Assembly (NCBI GenBank): GCA_913776245.1
Contig: CAJYLO010000029.1
Location: 62,001 to 126,000, forward strand
DNA: 64,000 nucleotides
DNA from: an uncultured Chryseobacterium sp.
GTDB taxonomy: Bacteria > Bacteroidota > Bacteroidia > Flavobacteriales > Weeksellaceae
Direction of reading: 5' to 3'
The translations under genes were made by a program, and so were the position numbers. Below, piece after piece: positions 35,240 through 45,363 of the stretch; the first letter of the stretch is position 1, and every line of letters begins with the position of its first letter. Below the pieces are notes generated by a model. It was not told where the DNA came from. It saw nothing but the letters and a program-made list of their open reading frames with translations, and searched no databases.

Positions 35240-37298
35240 TATTCATCCTAATTAAGTTTTGCAATCTTTCAATTTCTCTTCTGATCATAACGTTTGAATT
35301 ATACTTTTTAAAATATAAATCACGTAATGTCTCTCTTAGAAGAGGTTCTCCAATAATCTCGATATATTTTAAAGAACTAACTTCATTCCAATAATATTCA
35401 TTCTTAATCTGACTTATTTCGTATTCATCAGTTTTTTGTTTATCCAAATGGTATATTAATGATTTTGTTTTATCCTTTGCAAATTCTCCCATAAATCCGT
35501 TGGATAAATAAAAATCTTCTTTCAACAAATCGTGGATATTTGCCCCGAAGCTGTTATTATCATTTGTATTGATATATGGTTCTGCATATCCGTTTTTCAT
35601 ATTTAAAGTTGCTTGCTTTGCAATGTCAGATAAAATAAAAGGGGAGTGAGTACAAAATAAAATATTAATGTTTGTGATTTTTTTTAGTGGAAGTGATTTT
35701 AAAGATTTTAAGAGTTCAAACAAAAAAGTACGTTGAAATTCAGGATGAAAGTAGAGTTCAATTTCATCAAAAATTATGTTTACATTTTTATACTTGATAC
35801 TTTTCCGGTTACCGTCATGAACTGATTCCAAGTTCATTACATGATATAAAATTGATTGAATAGTATGAATTTGATGCTGCTCTCCGGAGCTTAGTGTTGT
35901 CATTTTGTTCACTGAATCATCAGATTTTTCTTGATTTTCAATAAAAATAGTTGGTGTGAAACAAGCAATTGGAATCAATTCTTCATACTGAAGAAAATCG
36001 TTGTATTTTTTTATATTTCTTATTAGTGATTTTAATGTCCTAAAATCAATTGTATACTTATTTTCTTTCAAATCCCATTTTCCTCCATTATCATTATTCA
36101 ATATATTAAATCTTATATTATTAAGAGTCTGTCTTAATTTTAGGGTTATATGGCTATTATCATTTGCTAAAACTTCAAGGAATTCAATCATCCGATCGAA
36201 ATCAATTCTGTTATTTTTTTCCAGTGAAAAATTTTCATAATATTGATCACGTATTTTTACAATTTTGACATACAGGTAATTGGCTTGTATCCCTAGAAAG
36301 TATACATCTCGGTTTCTATCAAACGTCTTTTCATATCCAACTTTTAATTTGTAAATGTAGTTGTAAACATTCTCTACAAAAGTGATTTCATCAAGAGTAC
36401 TTCTTGATAAGAATTGACCGAACTCATCAACAAAGTTTTGTCTGTTTATTTCGAAATCAACCGACTTCAGTATTTTACCGTTTACAGTTTCTAAATTGTT
36501 TGTAAGAATAAGATTACTGATAAATCTCGTTTGTGACAAATGAAGCTCATTATTCACATCAATATTACCTTTACTTCTAAAAGGATTTACAACAACAGGT
36601 GTTTGGTAAGCATCATTTTTATGAAACAAATATTTTGTCCATAAGCCCAATGACTTTTCATTTAGCCCATATTGCGAATAATTTATCGATATCGTATAAA
36701 AGAAATACTTCAAAAAAGATACTATTTCTTTTTTATGATTACGCTGAATATCTGCGTAAAGATGATAGTCATCCTTTTTTCTAAAGACACTAACGGAAAT
36801 TACTCCGCAATCCAATTTCAAAATTCTCAATCCGTCATCAATTAAATATACTATTTCAACATCTAAATCATTATATACTTTTTGAATCTCGGAAATTTGC
36901 CTTCGTTCGTTAACGCTTGTCCATTTATATTTTCGTTGTCGAACTTTGCTCTCTATAGTTTCAACTCCTGTAATGATGCTTGCTTTTGCAGCTAAAATAT
37001 ATGATGCGACATACAATAATTCTAATAATGTACTCTTACCCGAACCATTTTTTCCAACAATTGCAGATACATTGATATTAAGATTATCATCTTTATAGCT
37101 GTAGAGATCATGCGGAGAGGTTTCGTCAACACTTATTCTATGAATATTGTGATAGGAATTGTCAATCTCTTCGTTTTTGCTATTGTAATAGAAATATTCA
37201 CCGTAGAACTTATATACGGTTCCTTTCTCTAAATTCTTTAAAAACCTATTACTGCAATTTTCCTGAGGTCTTATTGCCAGCAGTTTAAATCCTTTCAT
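35226..37298 (-). CDS. AAA/ABC-type ATPase, Septu PtuA-like
   Basis: A 690-residue SMC/RecF-like ATPase. Walker A is IVGKNGSGKSTLLELL (near 80), the signature motif LSSGEQHQI, Walker B NIIFDEIELYFHPEFQR and the switch FCTHSPFILSDIA, spaced by a long helical insert. No TOPRIM nuclease domain is seen, which argues against an OLD-type enzyme. It is the first gene of the pair with the HNH protein. The length is at the large end for PtuA, so it may be a divergent Septu subtype. Confidence 0.82.
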   Translation of the reverse strand: MKGFKLLAIRPQENCSNRFLKNLEKGTVYKFYGEYFYYNSKNEEIDNSYHNIHRISVDETSPHDLYSYKDDNLNINVSAIVGKNGSGKSTLLELLYVASYILAAKASIITGVETIESKVRQRKYKWTSVNERRQISEIQKVYNDLDVEIVYLIDDGLRILKLDCGVISVSVFRKKDDYHLYADIQRNHKKEIVSFLKYFFYTISINYSQYGLNEKSLGLWTKYLFHKNDAYQTPVVVNPFRSKGNIDVNNELHLSQTRFISNLILTNNLETVNGKILKSVDFEINRQNFVDEFGQFLSRSTLDEITFVENVYNYIYKLKVGYEKTFDRNRDVYFLGIQANYLYVKIVKIRDQYYENFSLEKNNRIDFDRMIEFLEVLANDNSHITLKLRQTLNNIRFNILNNDNGGKWDLKENKYTIDFRTLKSLIRNIKKYNDFLQYEELIPIACFTPTIFIENQEKSDDSVNKMTTLSSGEQHQIHTIQSILYHVMNLESVHDGNRKSIKYKNVNIIFDEIELYFHPEFQRTFLFELLKSLKSLPLKKITNINILFCTHSPFILSDIAKQATLNMKNGYAEPYINTNDNNSFGANIHDLLKEDFYLSNGFMGEFAKDKTKSLIYHLDKQKTDEYEISQIKNEYYWNEVSSLKYIEIIGEPLLRETLRDLYFKKYNSNVMIRREIERLQNLIRMNNDIS

Positions 37299-37333
37299 TA
37301 ATTATTAGTTTGTAATCTGTTTCTGATTATATT

Positions 37334-37341
37334 CAAATATA
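37334..37341 (-). promoter_or_regulatory. Candidate -7 element for the Septu-like operon
   Basis: TATATTTG on the minus strand matches TAnnTTTG about 36 bases before the ATPase start. No clear -33 TTG is visible. Confidence 0.4.
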
Positions 37342-37676
37342 TCAAAAATTAATTCTTTTAAAATTACGGGAATCCATATTTTTTTTATATATAATAAAAT
37401 AAGTTGTCCGCAGCTTTAAATTAGTCTTTTTGCTACTTAAAGAAAATTAATAATCCCGCAACCTTTTTTCAAAAAACATCCAACTCCCACCTAGAATTTT
37501 TTGAAATATTGTTGCACCAATTTCTGCAAAAATGTGTTTCCGACCTCAGGAAGGAAATGCATTTTTGCCCCGAACTTTCCCATTCCACAACCCCAAAAAC
37601 CTGTAAAGCCTAACACTCAACACGTTCAGAAATACCGTTAAAACAGCTAAAACTACGCTCTTACTTCAGCTCTCAA
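37342..37676. other. Gene-free gap between defence island and DUF3945 gene
   Basis: AT-rich sequence with no coding frame and no strong hairpin. It is the likely boundary between the island and the integrative-element genes. Confidence 0.3.
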
Positions 37677-38939
37677 TCATCTTTTACGTGGCTTCTTAAA
37701 TGAAAAATCAATCCTTCCTAACTTCTTGTCAAAGCTGATATATCCCTGATATATCTTCGCTTTCTTACTTGTAAGCCCTCTGATATACGTCGTCTCCCCT
37801 GCTTTTAATTTCTCAATCTGCCACCTTCGAAGCGTAGCACCTCTGAAAGTTGCAGGAACACACCACTCAAAACGATCTTCTCTCAATTTCTGGTTAAAGA
37901 AAAATTCCAACCACTGCTTTTCCGCATTGAACTGCAACGTCGCATTAAAAAGCCTGTTAAGTCTTGAAACCATATTTTCAACAAATAGCGGTTGTCCCGA
38001 GCGAAGAGCCTCCCTTTGCTCTGCACTTAAACTCACTCCACAGATCACATCCGGAATCCTTATGAATTCCATCCTTAAAGAAAACAATTCATTCGTCAGC
38101 TTATCCAGGCTCACAAGTGAAGGAACCATCTCACCCGTCACCGAATCAACAAGATCCGCAACCCTGCCCATATTCCCGGAATTCAAAAGATTCCTTCTAT
38201 CCTCCTTTGAAAACTTATGTCCTAAAAACTTCTTTCTGAAATCAACTTTCTTCTGCACCCGATGCACATGAACCACCACTTCTCCATTGTTATCCAGCCT
38301 CAACTGTAAACGTGCATCAACACACTTACCTTCTTCGCAGTCACCATCCCGTACTGTAACCAGCATCGGCGTTTTATATCCTCTCAACAGCGGCTCCAAC
38401 GCACCCAACTCCTCTAAGATTTCCATATCCAGGCCCATTTCTGACATCGCGTCCCAGTTCACATCTTCAACCTGAAAGCGATAATTTGCATTGTATTTCA
38501 CAAAAGACGATTTCTTATCATCAATATTCTTCTCTGCAATCCCATCACTTTGCAAACTCATCTGATTTCTGAAAGACTCTACCGCATCAATGGATACCTC
38601 ATACTGCCTCAGATCTTCTTTCTCAGCGGCTGACGTTCCAGACAAATACGACTGCAACCCTGCAGCCGCTTCATAAGCTTCAAATTCCCGCACCTTAAAA
38701 AACGAATAGTCTTGAGGATCTTTAAGCCGACGGTAAAAATCGGCATAGAACTCCGCAAATGAATGTTCCGAAGCATCAATTCGCATCACCGCATCCGAAT
38801 TCTTATTTTCAGGCGTCACATCCACTACCTCCCCGTTCGCACTGACTGACTTTACTACTCCAATGCTATTATTGCTGTGACGCAGCACCAATAACGTACT
38901 GATTTCTGAAACTTGTGTTTGATTTCCTGTATTACCCAT
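37677..38939 (-). CDS. DUF4099/DUF3945 mobile-element protein
   Basis: A 420-residue protein. The middle (about 155-285) matches DUF4099: WDAMSEMGLDMEILEELG, KFLGHKFSKEDRRNLLNSGN and SLVSLDKLTNELFSLRMEF. The C-terminal part matches DUF3945: LSAEQREALRSGQPLFVENM, then NATLQFNAEKQWLEFFFN. These proteins are hallmark accessory genes of Bacteroidota conjugative elements, usually near a topoisomerase or helicase. The function is unknown. Its presence with RadC nearby marks this end of the island as mobile-element DNA. Confidence 0.88.
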   Translation of the reverse strand: MGNTGNQTQVSEISTLLVLRHSNNSIGVVKSVSANGEVVDVTPENKNSDAVMRIDASEHSFAEFYADFYRRLKDPQDYSFFKVREFEAYEAAAGLQSYLSGTSAAEKEDLRQYEVSIDAVESFRNQMSLQSDGIAEKNIDDKKSSFVKYNANYRFQVEDVNWDAMSEMGLDMEILEELGALEPLLRGYKTPMLVTVRDGDCEEGKCVDARLQLRLDNNGEVVVHVHRVQKKVDFRKKFLGHKFSKEDRRNLLNSGNMGRVADLVDSVTGEMVPSLVSLDKLTNELFSLRMEFIRIPDVICGVSLSAEQREALRSGQPLFVENMVSRLNRLFNATLQFNAEKQWLEFFFNQKLREDRFEWCVPATFRGATLRRWQIEKLKAGETTYIRGLTSKKAKIYQGYISFDKKLGRIDFSFKKPRKR

Positions 38940-39411
38940 GATTTTGATTTTTAAATTTTAATTATTGTTATGTTTTGTTTTGTTTATAATTTCCGAACAG
39001 GAAAAAAGCCTGTACAAAGGATTGCTACTGTTAAATGATATTTCGGTTTCGATTCCGGTAACTCCTCGCAGTCCCCCTTATGCTTTTAAAAAATAACAGT
39101 TGAGCATGGCGTATGAATAAAAACTAATCAGGTTCTTACTTCGCCAACGTTCGACAGCACCCTTCCGACAAAAGATCTATTAACTTATAAAGGCTTATCA
39201 GGCGAAGCAACTTATTGCTTTCTAAAAGCTTATTGATGCCCGGTGATTTCTTCTAATAATAATCTCGATACGTTGCACAACTGCTTATGCAAGCATTTCA
39301 ACAATGGCGTTAAGTCATTAACTTAGTCACAGTGTAACTTCCGACAGTAGCCAACTCCACTATCACCGGACAAAAGACCTACCCCATAAAGTGCGAGAGC
39401 CACCGACTGCT
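38940..39411. other. Gene-free gap with short direct repeats
   Basis: No coding frame found. Related motifs recur: CCGACAAAAGATCTA at 39165-39179 and CCGGACAAAAGACCTA at 39366-39381. The region could hold a small RNA or origin of the element, but nothing firm is seen. Confidence 0.3.
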
Positions 39412-39855
39412 TTACATCAGCCCCTCATCCGCAAACGACAAATGAGAATCCGAACTCAGGATGACGTGGTCTAACAGGGAAATATTGAGAATTTTTGCGG
39501 CTTCTTTGATCTGACTGGTCATATTAATATCACATACCGAAGGCTTTAAATTCCCCGAAGGATGGTTATGGGCAACAATCATCGCAGTCGCATTGCATAG
39601 AAGCCCTGCCTGCATTACAATCCGTACATCAACCAGTGTCGAGGAAATACCGCATTCCGAGATTTTCTTGATGCCCAGCACCCTGTTCGCCTGATTAAGG
39701 TACAGCGCAAGGAACGATTCCCGATAATCCATTTCATCCGCATCAAAATGTTCTCTGAACACGTCCACCGCATCCCCTGAGGAGCTGATAGACCTTTCAC
39801 AATTTCCCTTTCTTGAATAACTCAGTTTAATTTCGTTCACAATATTGAATTTCAT
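39412..39855 (-). CDS. RadC-like JAB/MPN domain protein
   Basis: About 147 residues from MKFNIVNEIKLSY; an ATG 42 bases earlier is possible. The JAMM metal site is complete: Glu in ESFLALYLN, then HNHPSGN, with Ser/Asp downstream in KPSVCDIN, and DHVIL near the end. RadC-like proteins are frequent on integrative elements and plasmids; a DNA repair role was long assumed but is not proven. It follows the DUF3945 gene side by side on the same strand, separated by 470 bases. Confidence 0.9.
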   Translation of the reverse strand: MKFNIVNEIKLSYSRKGNCERSISSSGDAVDVFREHFDADEMDYRESFLALYLNQANRVLGIKKISECGISSTLVDVRIVMQAGLLCNATAMIVAHNHPSGNLKPSVCDINMTSQIKEAAKILNISLLDHVILSSDSHLSFADEGLM

Positions 39856-40160
39856 CTGCTTTGCTCCGTGTGCGGCGGAGACCTGTTTTTCCCGCACCTG
39901 CTGTTAAAAAACCTGTATTTGCAGCTTGAAGGAAATCTTGACCTTTTCTATTCTTTAATGTTCATAATCAGAAATTGATTTATGATCTAACCTGAAAGAA
40001 CTATTTATAAAGCAGTAGTATTAATCTATTGATATTTCAAGATAAAGAATTGCTTTATCATAAATCACTTTGATTAATCAATAACTAGATCTGTAAAGAT
40101 TGCACTCAAGGGAATTAACTTCTGATAAGATCACATTTACTGATTGATACTGAGGGAATA

Positions 40161-40397
40161 ATAAGGATCAAAATTTCAATGAACTGCTTTGCATTTTGTG
40201 AGGTTTCTGACTTTTCTATGCAGATACACCATTCAGGCAGGCACAAGGAAAACTGGAATCAATTCCAAAAAAAGCAATAAGAAACAAATTGAGGAAAGCC
40301 GGAAATCTTTTTGCGGAGGCTCCGCGATCTCCGATCACGGATACCCAAAAAGATTTTTTTCCGCAGGGACAACGGAATAGATTTGCTATAGAAAATC
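40161..40397. repeat. 237-bp dispersed repeat, copy 1
   Basis: This segment (ATAAGGATCAAAATTTCAAT to CTATAGAAAATC) recurs almost unchanged at 53132-53369 in the same orientation. The hairpin of the second copy is broken here, because the right arm reads CGGATACCC instead of CGGAGCCTCC. The 39898-40160 stretch before it shows nothing recognisable. Confidence 0.9.
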
Positions 40398-40709
40398 GGA
40401 GAACCCTATAAGCAAAGCAGAATATTGAAAATGTTTTTAAACATTCCGACATTGAAACATTGCTATCAGACACTGGTCTTAATTGTCAGGTAAAGTCTGT
40501 ATGTTACATGTTATTTTATTAAAATTAATAGCTTTCTAGCAATTTCAATGATATGTTGGTATATTTGAAATACCTAATATTTTTGCACTAGAAATTTAAA
40601 GGACTATAGTTCATAAAATATAAGGATAATTTAAATCGAAGTTGAATCCATGAGAAAGAGAAATGGTTCCAGCGCATTGCGCAGGTCATTAAGTCTTAAA
40701 AGGTAAGAG
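40398..40709. other. Gene-free stretch upstream of the broken toxin-antitoxin pair
   Basis: No open frame worth naming. A short ATG frame at 40650 stops after 19 codons and could be the decayed N terminus of the antitoxin. Confidence 0.25.
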
Positions 40710-40856
40710 TTGATTTTAGCAAGATCAGCCAAAGTTGCAAGTTCCAGTGCGGCAAGATCTTCCCGTGCTTTAGGTTTAATTGTCAAGATTATAAAAGACA
40801 ATAATATCATAAAAGTTCATCCTGATCAATCAGAATGCGTGATATCTCAAGGCTAA
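40710..40856 (+). pseudogene. Remnant of the antitoxin partner of a zeta-like toxin
   Basis: The frame reads a C-terminal piece only: KVASSSAARSSRALGLIV then KIIKDNNIIKVHPDQSE, with no good start codon. Short proteins of this kind (a Ser/Ala-rich helix, then a small basic strand region) precede zeta-like kinase genes in flavobacteria. It ends 30 bases before the toxin ATG. The N terminus seems lost to frame changes. The identity rests mainly on position and is moderate. Confidence 0.45.
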
Positions 40857-40886
40857 AAAAAGGTTTAATTCTGCGAAAAAAGTAAG

Positions 40887-41626
40887 ATGTCTCAAAAAAG
40901 ATTAAGAATTTTTGCAGGCCCCAACGGTTCAGGAAAAACAACTCTTTTCGAGGCTTTAGTTGAAAACTACGATACCGGTATATTCCTGAATGCTGACTAT
41001 ATAGAAAAGGAACTGCCAACCAAAGGTTTTATCGATGTTGAAAAATATGATCTTACCCTCACTTAAGATGACCTTCTGAAATTTCTGTACATTGAACGAG
41101 CAAAATCTTTGATTGAGAAGTCACTGGCAGACTATCATCAAATTGATATTTTTCCATCACAGAAAATATTATCGTTGACGGCGAAAAAGAAACCCACAGT
41201 TACGAAGGTGCATTGACCAGCGCTTTTATAGCAAAAAGAAGGTGTAGATTTTTGTTTTGAGACCGTAATGAGCCATTCCTCGAAAATCGACGAAATTATC
41301 GAAGCTATGAAGAATGTTTATAAGATCTACTTTTACTTCATCTGCATCGATGATCCCGAGGTCAATGTTTCAAGAGTTGAAAACAGGGTCGAGAAAGGAG
41401 GAGACGATGTTTCTGCAGACAAAATTGAAAGCCGCTACATAACACGCTCATAAATTTAATTTCTGCTATAGAAGAATCTGACAAATGCTATCTCTTTGAC
41501 AATTCAGGTCAAGAATTCAGATTGATCGCCAAAATAAATGATCAGGGCATGTTATTAGAAGTAGAGCCTGATAAACTTCCCAATTGGTTCCTTGCGCAAG
41601 TGCTTAAATACTATTTGGAGGAGTAA
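40887..41626 (+). pseudogene. Zeta-toxin-like kinase, broken
   Basis: The start is intact: MSQKRLRIFAGPNGSGKTTL carries a Walker A, and FLNADYIEKEL is the zeta substrate motif. A TAA interrupts the frame after DLTLT (about codon 60). The gene then continues across frames: an FCFETVMSHSSKIDEI stretch, YFYFICIDDPEVNVSRVENR, and a final YLFDNSGQEFRLIAK with WFLAQVLKYYLEE before TAA. At least two frameshifts plus one nonsense codon make it non-functional. Intact relatives phosphorylate a small molecule and poison growth. Confidence 0.85.
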
Positions 41627-41659
41627 TAATAAGAAACTCAAGCATTTCCCGGAATATTA

Positions 41660-42259
41660 TTAAAGGTAGATTTTACCTTGTTGGATTTTAACTACTCCAT
41701 CTGTCTCCATCCTCTTCAGAACTCTGATCACTGTTTCCATCCTCAGACCTGTTAAAGAAGCCAGCTGAGATCGTGTAAAAGGGATGACAAAACCGAATGG
41801 TATGTCATATCCGAAATAATCTTTGAGGTGCTTCAGTATTTTATAGACTTTGACCTGGGGATCACGAATGGCCAAAAATGAAGAAACAATATATCTGAAA
41901 TGAAGACGTTCCGCACTGTAGCGGCTGATGTTAATAAAAAGTTCAGGACGAAGCTTGATAAAATCGAGATACAATTCCTTCTCAAGCTTGATAATAGTAC
42001 ATTTTGAAACAGCAACCGCATTAATTGCATATTCTTTTTCTGTAAGAAGGTAAGTCTCACCAAAACAATGCCCGTCAAAGGGAAAACCATGAACAAATTC
42101 CTTTCCATTTTCAAATATGTTGTTCAATTTGACCACGCCAGTCTGTATTTGAAAATAATGGGTGGCTTTCATTCCTTCCTCGAAGATAAATTCATCGACT
42201 TCAAAACTTCTAAGTGTACCCCCATTTTTAATCAGAAGCTCCTCAGATATGATCATAAA
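41660..42259 (-). CDS. Crp/Fnr family transcription regulator
   Basis: About 199 residues from MIISEELLIKNGG; the longer frame adds an unlikely N terminus. A cyclic-nucleotide-binding-like beta barrel (residues 15-125; FIFEEGMKATHYFQIQTGVV) precedes a helix-turn-helix (FTRSQLASLTGLRMETVIRVLKRM). The N terminus has no Cys cluster, so it is not an Fe-S Fnr. Related flavobacterial regulators respond to anaerobiosis or nitrosative stress, but the ligand is unknown here. It lies beside a decayed kinase copy, the same arrangement as the second Crp gene near 50.6 kb. Confidence 0.85.
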   Translation of the reverse strand, partial: FMIISEELLIKNGGTLRSFEVDEFIFEEGMKATHYFQIQTGVVKLNNIFENGKEFVHGFPFDGHCFGETYLLTEKEYAINAVAVSKCTIIKLEKELYLDFIKLRPELFINISRYSAERLHFRYIVSSFLAIRDPQVKVYKILKHLKDYFGYDIPFGFVIPFTRSQLASLTGLRMETVIRVLKRMETDGVVKIQQGKIYL

Positions 42260-42594
42260 AAAGCTATTAGTATCCGTAAAATTAATGATTTTTGATTTAT
42301 AAAGAAATATTAAACTTTTATCTTCAATGGCAAATATCAATATGATTTTTTAATTAAAATCTCTGTGCAGCAAATACTGATTAATTAATCTTCAAATTTT
42401 CCAAAGATTTTTAGTTAACGTCGGATTTTACAACTGTTACATTAACTTTATTAGAAAAAACCGTAATAAACTTTAAGATTAATATTAACAATTATTTCGT
42501 GCATTAAGATTAATGATTACTACAATCTGGCACTATCGGTTTTCAACGATTGCCGAGAATACAGGAGATTAAAAGGTTTGGGGATAGACCTAGA

Positions 42595-42687
42595 ATAGCT
42601 GATAAGCTTATGCCAAGTTATCGGTAACAGCGAACTTGGAAAGGGAACGATTTTCACTGTAAAATTTGATAAAGTGTTGATTCTGTG
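42595..42687 (+). pseudogene. Histidine-kinase C-terminal remnant 1
   Basis: With two single-base corrections the sequence reads IADKLNAKLSV and SELGKGTIFTVKFDKVLIL, the last part of a HATPase_c domain. Nothing upstream in 42341-42594 restores the rest of the kinase. The region is homologous to remnant 2 near 49.7 kb. Confidence 0.6.
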
Positions 42688-42815
42688 ATTATCAATCTCA
42701 TGCTCCATCAAAGCAACCAGCATATGGATTTTGTTTTTTATTGACCATTATATATCTAGTTCTCATTAATAGTTGTTGGATAGTATTTGTATAGTATGTG
42801 ACGCAGCAAGCCGTT
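42595..42815. repeat. Diverged duplicate segment, copy A
   Basis: Homologous to 49662-49890, including the non-coding part (CATCAAAGCAACCAGCATAT, ATTGACCAT, TAGTATTTGTATAGTAT and GCAGCAAGCCGTT). Copy B leads into an intact response regulator; here the downstream gene is gone. The rest up to 43058 is gene-free with no motif seen. Confidence 0.75.
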
Positions 42816-43058
42816 GAAGGAATTCACATATTAAAAACTTCTTTTCAGATGCATCATATCTGTCATCCACCTTCTTGGTATACCCTGTCAAAACATCTCA
42901 AAAGATGCAATAAGCTTGGGATCCGGGTTGTGCTATTTTTCCAGCATTATAACGATCTATAGGAAACACTTTTTATACGATCTAACTTATTTTTCATCCG
43001 GCCTATAAAGCGTCATCGATTATCCGCATAAATGCAAGTTTATTAAGTGAAAATAATA

Positions 43059-45326
43059 TCACCGAATCAGAACAAGCCTTGCCATCAGATAGCTAACTGT
43101 AGATTCTGCACCCTGATTGAGATTTACATTTTTTTCTTCAAGCCCATCATAGCACCCTCCTGTTGCAGGGTTGTAAACAATTTGATTCAAATGATTTTTT
43201 CCCAAAAACCAGTTGAATGAGTTGTTCATCATTTGTAAATATTTTTCATCATTAAAAATTTGGTAAAATAATGATAATGCCAAAACCGTATAGGCGACAT
43301 CAATAGGCTGTTGTCCGCCAATTGGAGTGTCGTTTTCAGTGTTTTCTTTTTGTAACCAGCCTTTGTTCGATATTACTTTTATATTATCGTCAATCATAAT
43401 TTTAGATAACAAAAACCGGAAAGATTCTTCTGCGATCTGCTTGTAAAGTTCATCTTTGGTTGTAATCCATGCACACAGTAAAGCTTCCGGCAACACGCTG
43501 TTTCCATATGTCAGATAACTCTCAAACCAATGCCAATCGTTTTTTGCTTCGTGCTGATACATTTTCACCAGACGATTCGCTAATTCTTTTAATAAGGGAA
43601 GATTTTTTTCTGAGTTTTGATAATGCAATCCTTTAATAATAAAAGCCATTGCTCTTGTAGAATGGATTTTTTCTGCCCAGATAAGATTTCTTTGAATGAT
43701 CTTCTCTGCAGTTTCAGACAATTGCTGTGGCAGGATTTCTTTTAATGAGATTAAATAACCTAAAGCCCAGATTGCTCTTCCGTTGGAGTCGTCCAGATTA
43801 GTTTCATAGTTTTGAGTGGTGAATTGTTTTTGTTCATTTACATAGTTTAGGAAACTCCCGTCATTATGCTGGCAAAATTTAATAAAGTTTAAATAAATTG
43901 AAATCAATTGCAGATCTGCTTTGTCTTTACTGATTTGAAAATGCTTGCAAATAGCAATCATTGCCCTTGCATTATCATCCAGCGTGTAACCTGAATTGAT
44001 ATCCGGCTTATTGATCTTTGAAAATTGGATCATCCCGAAACCGGTTGTCATATTTTGAATGTGCCCAAGTTTGATTTCCGGTAGATTGTAATTAAGTTCT
44101 GTTTTGTCGTTTCTGAATTTCTGAAATAACAAAGCGTGTAAAATAGATGAGTTTTCCCAAGCCGTAGGAGCCATTTTTTCGAGTGATTTTGAACGTAACT
44201 CCTCCCGTTTGCTTTCATTTTCTAATAAGGTGTTTACAGCAACAGACAGCTGCTCCGGAGCTTCAAAATCAATGATAATTCCGGTATCTTCCCTTAAAAC
44301 TTCCAAAGCGTGTGGAATCGGAGTGGAAACAATGGCGCATCCGCTGCTGATTGCATAGGAAAATGTGCCGCTCACTGCCTGGTTTCTGTCTTTTGACGTG
44401 AAAAGATAAACATCGGTAAGCTGAAGATATTCCAGTAATTCCGGGAGAGGCAGATAATCATTGATAAAGCGGATGTTGTTTTCCAGATGAAGTTTACAGG
44501 TGAGATCTTCCAAAAAACCACGGTATTTTTCGCCTTCGTGCCTTACTATTGCAGGATGTGTTTTTCCAATAATTAAAAAAATAACATCAGGATTTTTAGT
44601 TATGATTTCCGGCAAGGCTTTCAGTGTGGTTTCAATATTTTTTCCGGAACCTAATAATCCGAAAGTTGAAAGAACTTTTTTATTTTTAAGATTGTACTTT
44701 TCTTTCAGCCCAATTTTATCTGTAAAAGGCAAAAGATGTGTTCCGTGGGGTATTACTGTAATTTTATCGAAAGCAATTTCATAATCGTCCGAAAGAATTT
44801 CCGCAGAAATACTAGTCATTACAACAATAGATTTTGCAAAGTCTGAGATTTCTTTTACTTTCTTCTTTAATTCGTCGTTGGGATTGGGTAAAACAGTATG
44901 GAATGTAAGGATAATCACTTTTTTCAAATTCCTGAGAAAGAGATATAGTCCACTCTTGGTTTCATTAAAAAAGCCAAACTCGTGCTGAAGCATCACGACC
45001 TGAATATTATCATTTTTATTGATTTGTGCGGCAAGTTCGAGAAAGGAAACGACATCAGAAGTATTTAGTTTGTAATCGCTTTTTTCCTCATATTCATAGT
45101 TTTCATCTTCTGTTTCCATTCGGCAAATGATTGCCTTGAATGAATTTCCGAATTTCGACTGAAGGGATTTTATCAAATCTTGCGTGTAGGTAGCAATTCC
45201 GCAGACTTTTGGAGGAAAAGTACTTACAAAGACAACCTCTTTTTTATTATCGATTTTGTGTTTTATGCCATTATTACATTGTCTAATTGCTTTATCCTCC
45301 ACGTCTGATTTAATATTTTTATTCAT
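43059..45326 (-). CDS. GT4 glycosyltransferase fused to an alpha-toroid domain
   Basis: A 755-residue two-domain protein. Residues 30-405 are a GT-B glycosyltransferase of family 4: PPKVCGIATYTQDLIKSL for the N-terminal fold, ITVIPHGTHLLPF, GLLGSGKNIETTLKALP and a C-terminal SGTFSYAISSGCAIVSTP with an EALRED-type acid region. Residues 430-755 hold repeated helices with aromatic pockets (YTLDDNARAMIAICKHF, HWFESYLTYGNSVLPEALL, YTVLALSLFYQIF), like glycosidase-type (alpha/alpha) barrels. It sits 37 bases after a GH130 gene, so the two probably build or recycle a mannose-containing glycan. The order is GH130 first, then this gene. Confidence 0.8.
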   Translation of the reverse strand: MNKNIKSDVEDKAIRQCNNGIKHKIDNKKEVVFVSTFPPKVCGIATYTQDLIKSLQSKFGNSFKAIICRMETEDENYEYEEKSDYKLNTSDVVSFLELAAQINKNDNIQVVMLQHEFGFFNETKSGLYLFLRNLKKVIILTFHTVLPNPNDELKKKVKEISDFAKSIVVMTSISAEILSDDYEIAFDKITVIPHGTHLLPFTDKIGLKEKYNLKNKKVLSTFGLLGSGKNIETTLKALPEIITKNPDVIFLIIGKTHPAIVRHEGEKYRGFLEDLTCKLHLENNIRFINDYLPLPELLEYLQLTDVYLFTSKDRNQAVSGTFSYAISSGCAIVSTPIPHALEVLREDTGIIIDFEAPEQLSVAVNTLLENESKREELRSKSLEKMAPTAWENSSILHALLFQKFRNDKTELNYNLPEIKLGHIQNMTTGFGMIQFSKINKPDINSGYTLDDNARAMIAICKHFQISKDKADLQLISIYLNFIKFCQHNDGSFLNYVNEQKQFTTQNYETNLDDSNGRAIWALGYLISLKEILPQQLSETAEKIIQRNLIWAEKIHSTRAMAFIIKGLHYQNSEKNLPLLKELANRLVKMYQHEAKNDWHWFESYLTYGNSVLPEALLCAWITTKDELYKQIAEESFRFLLSKIMIDDNIKVISNKGWLQKENTENDTPIGGQQPIDVAYTVLALSLFYQIFNDEKYLQMMNNSFNWFLGKNHLNQIVYNPATGGCYDGLEEKNVNLNQGAESTVSYLMARLVLIR

Positions 45327-45363
45327 TTTTAATTTCTTTTAACCGTATTCTGCCTAATCATCT

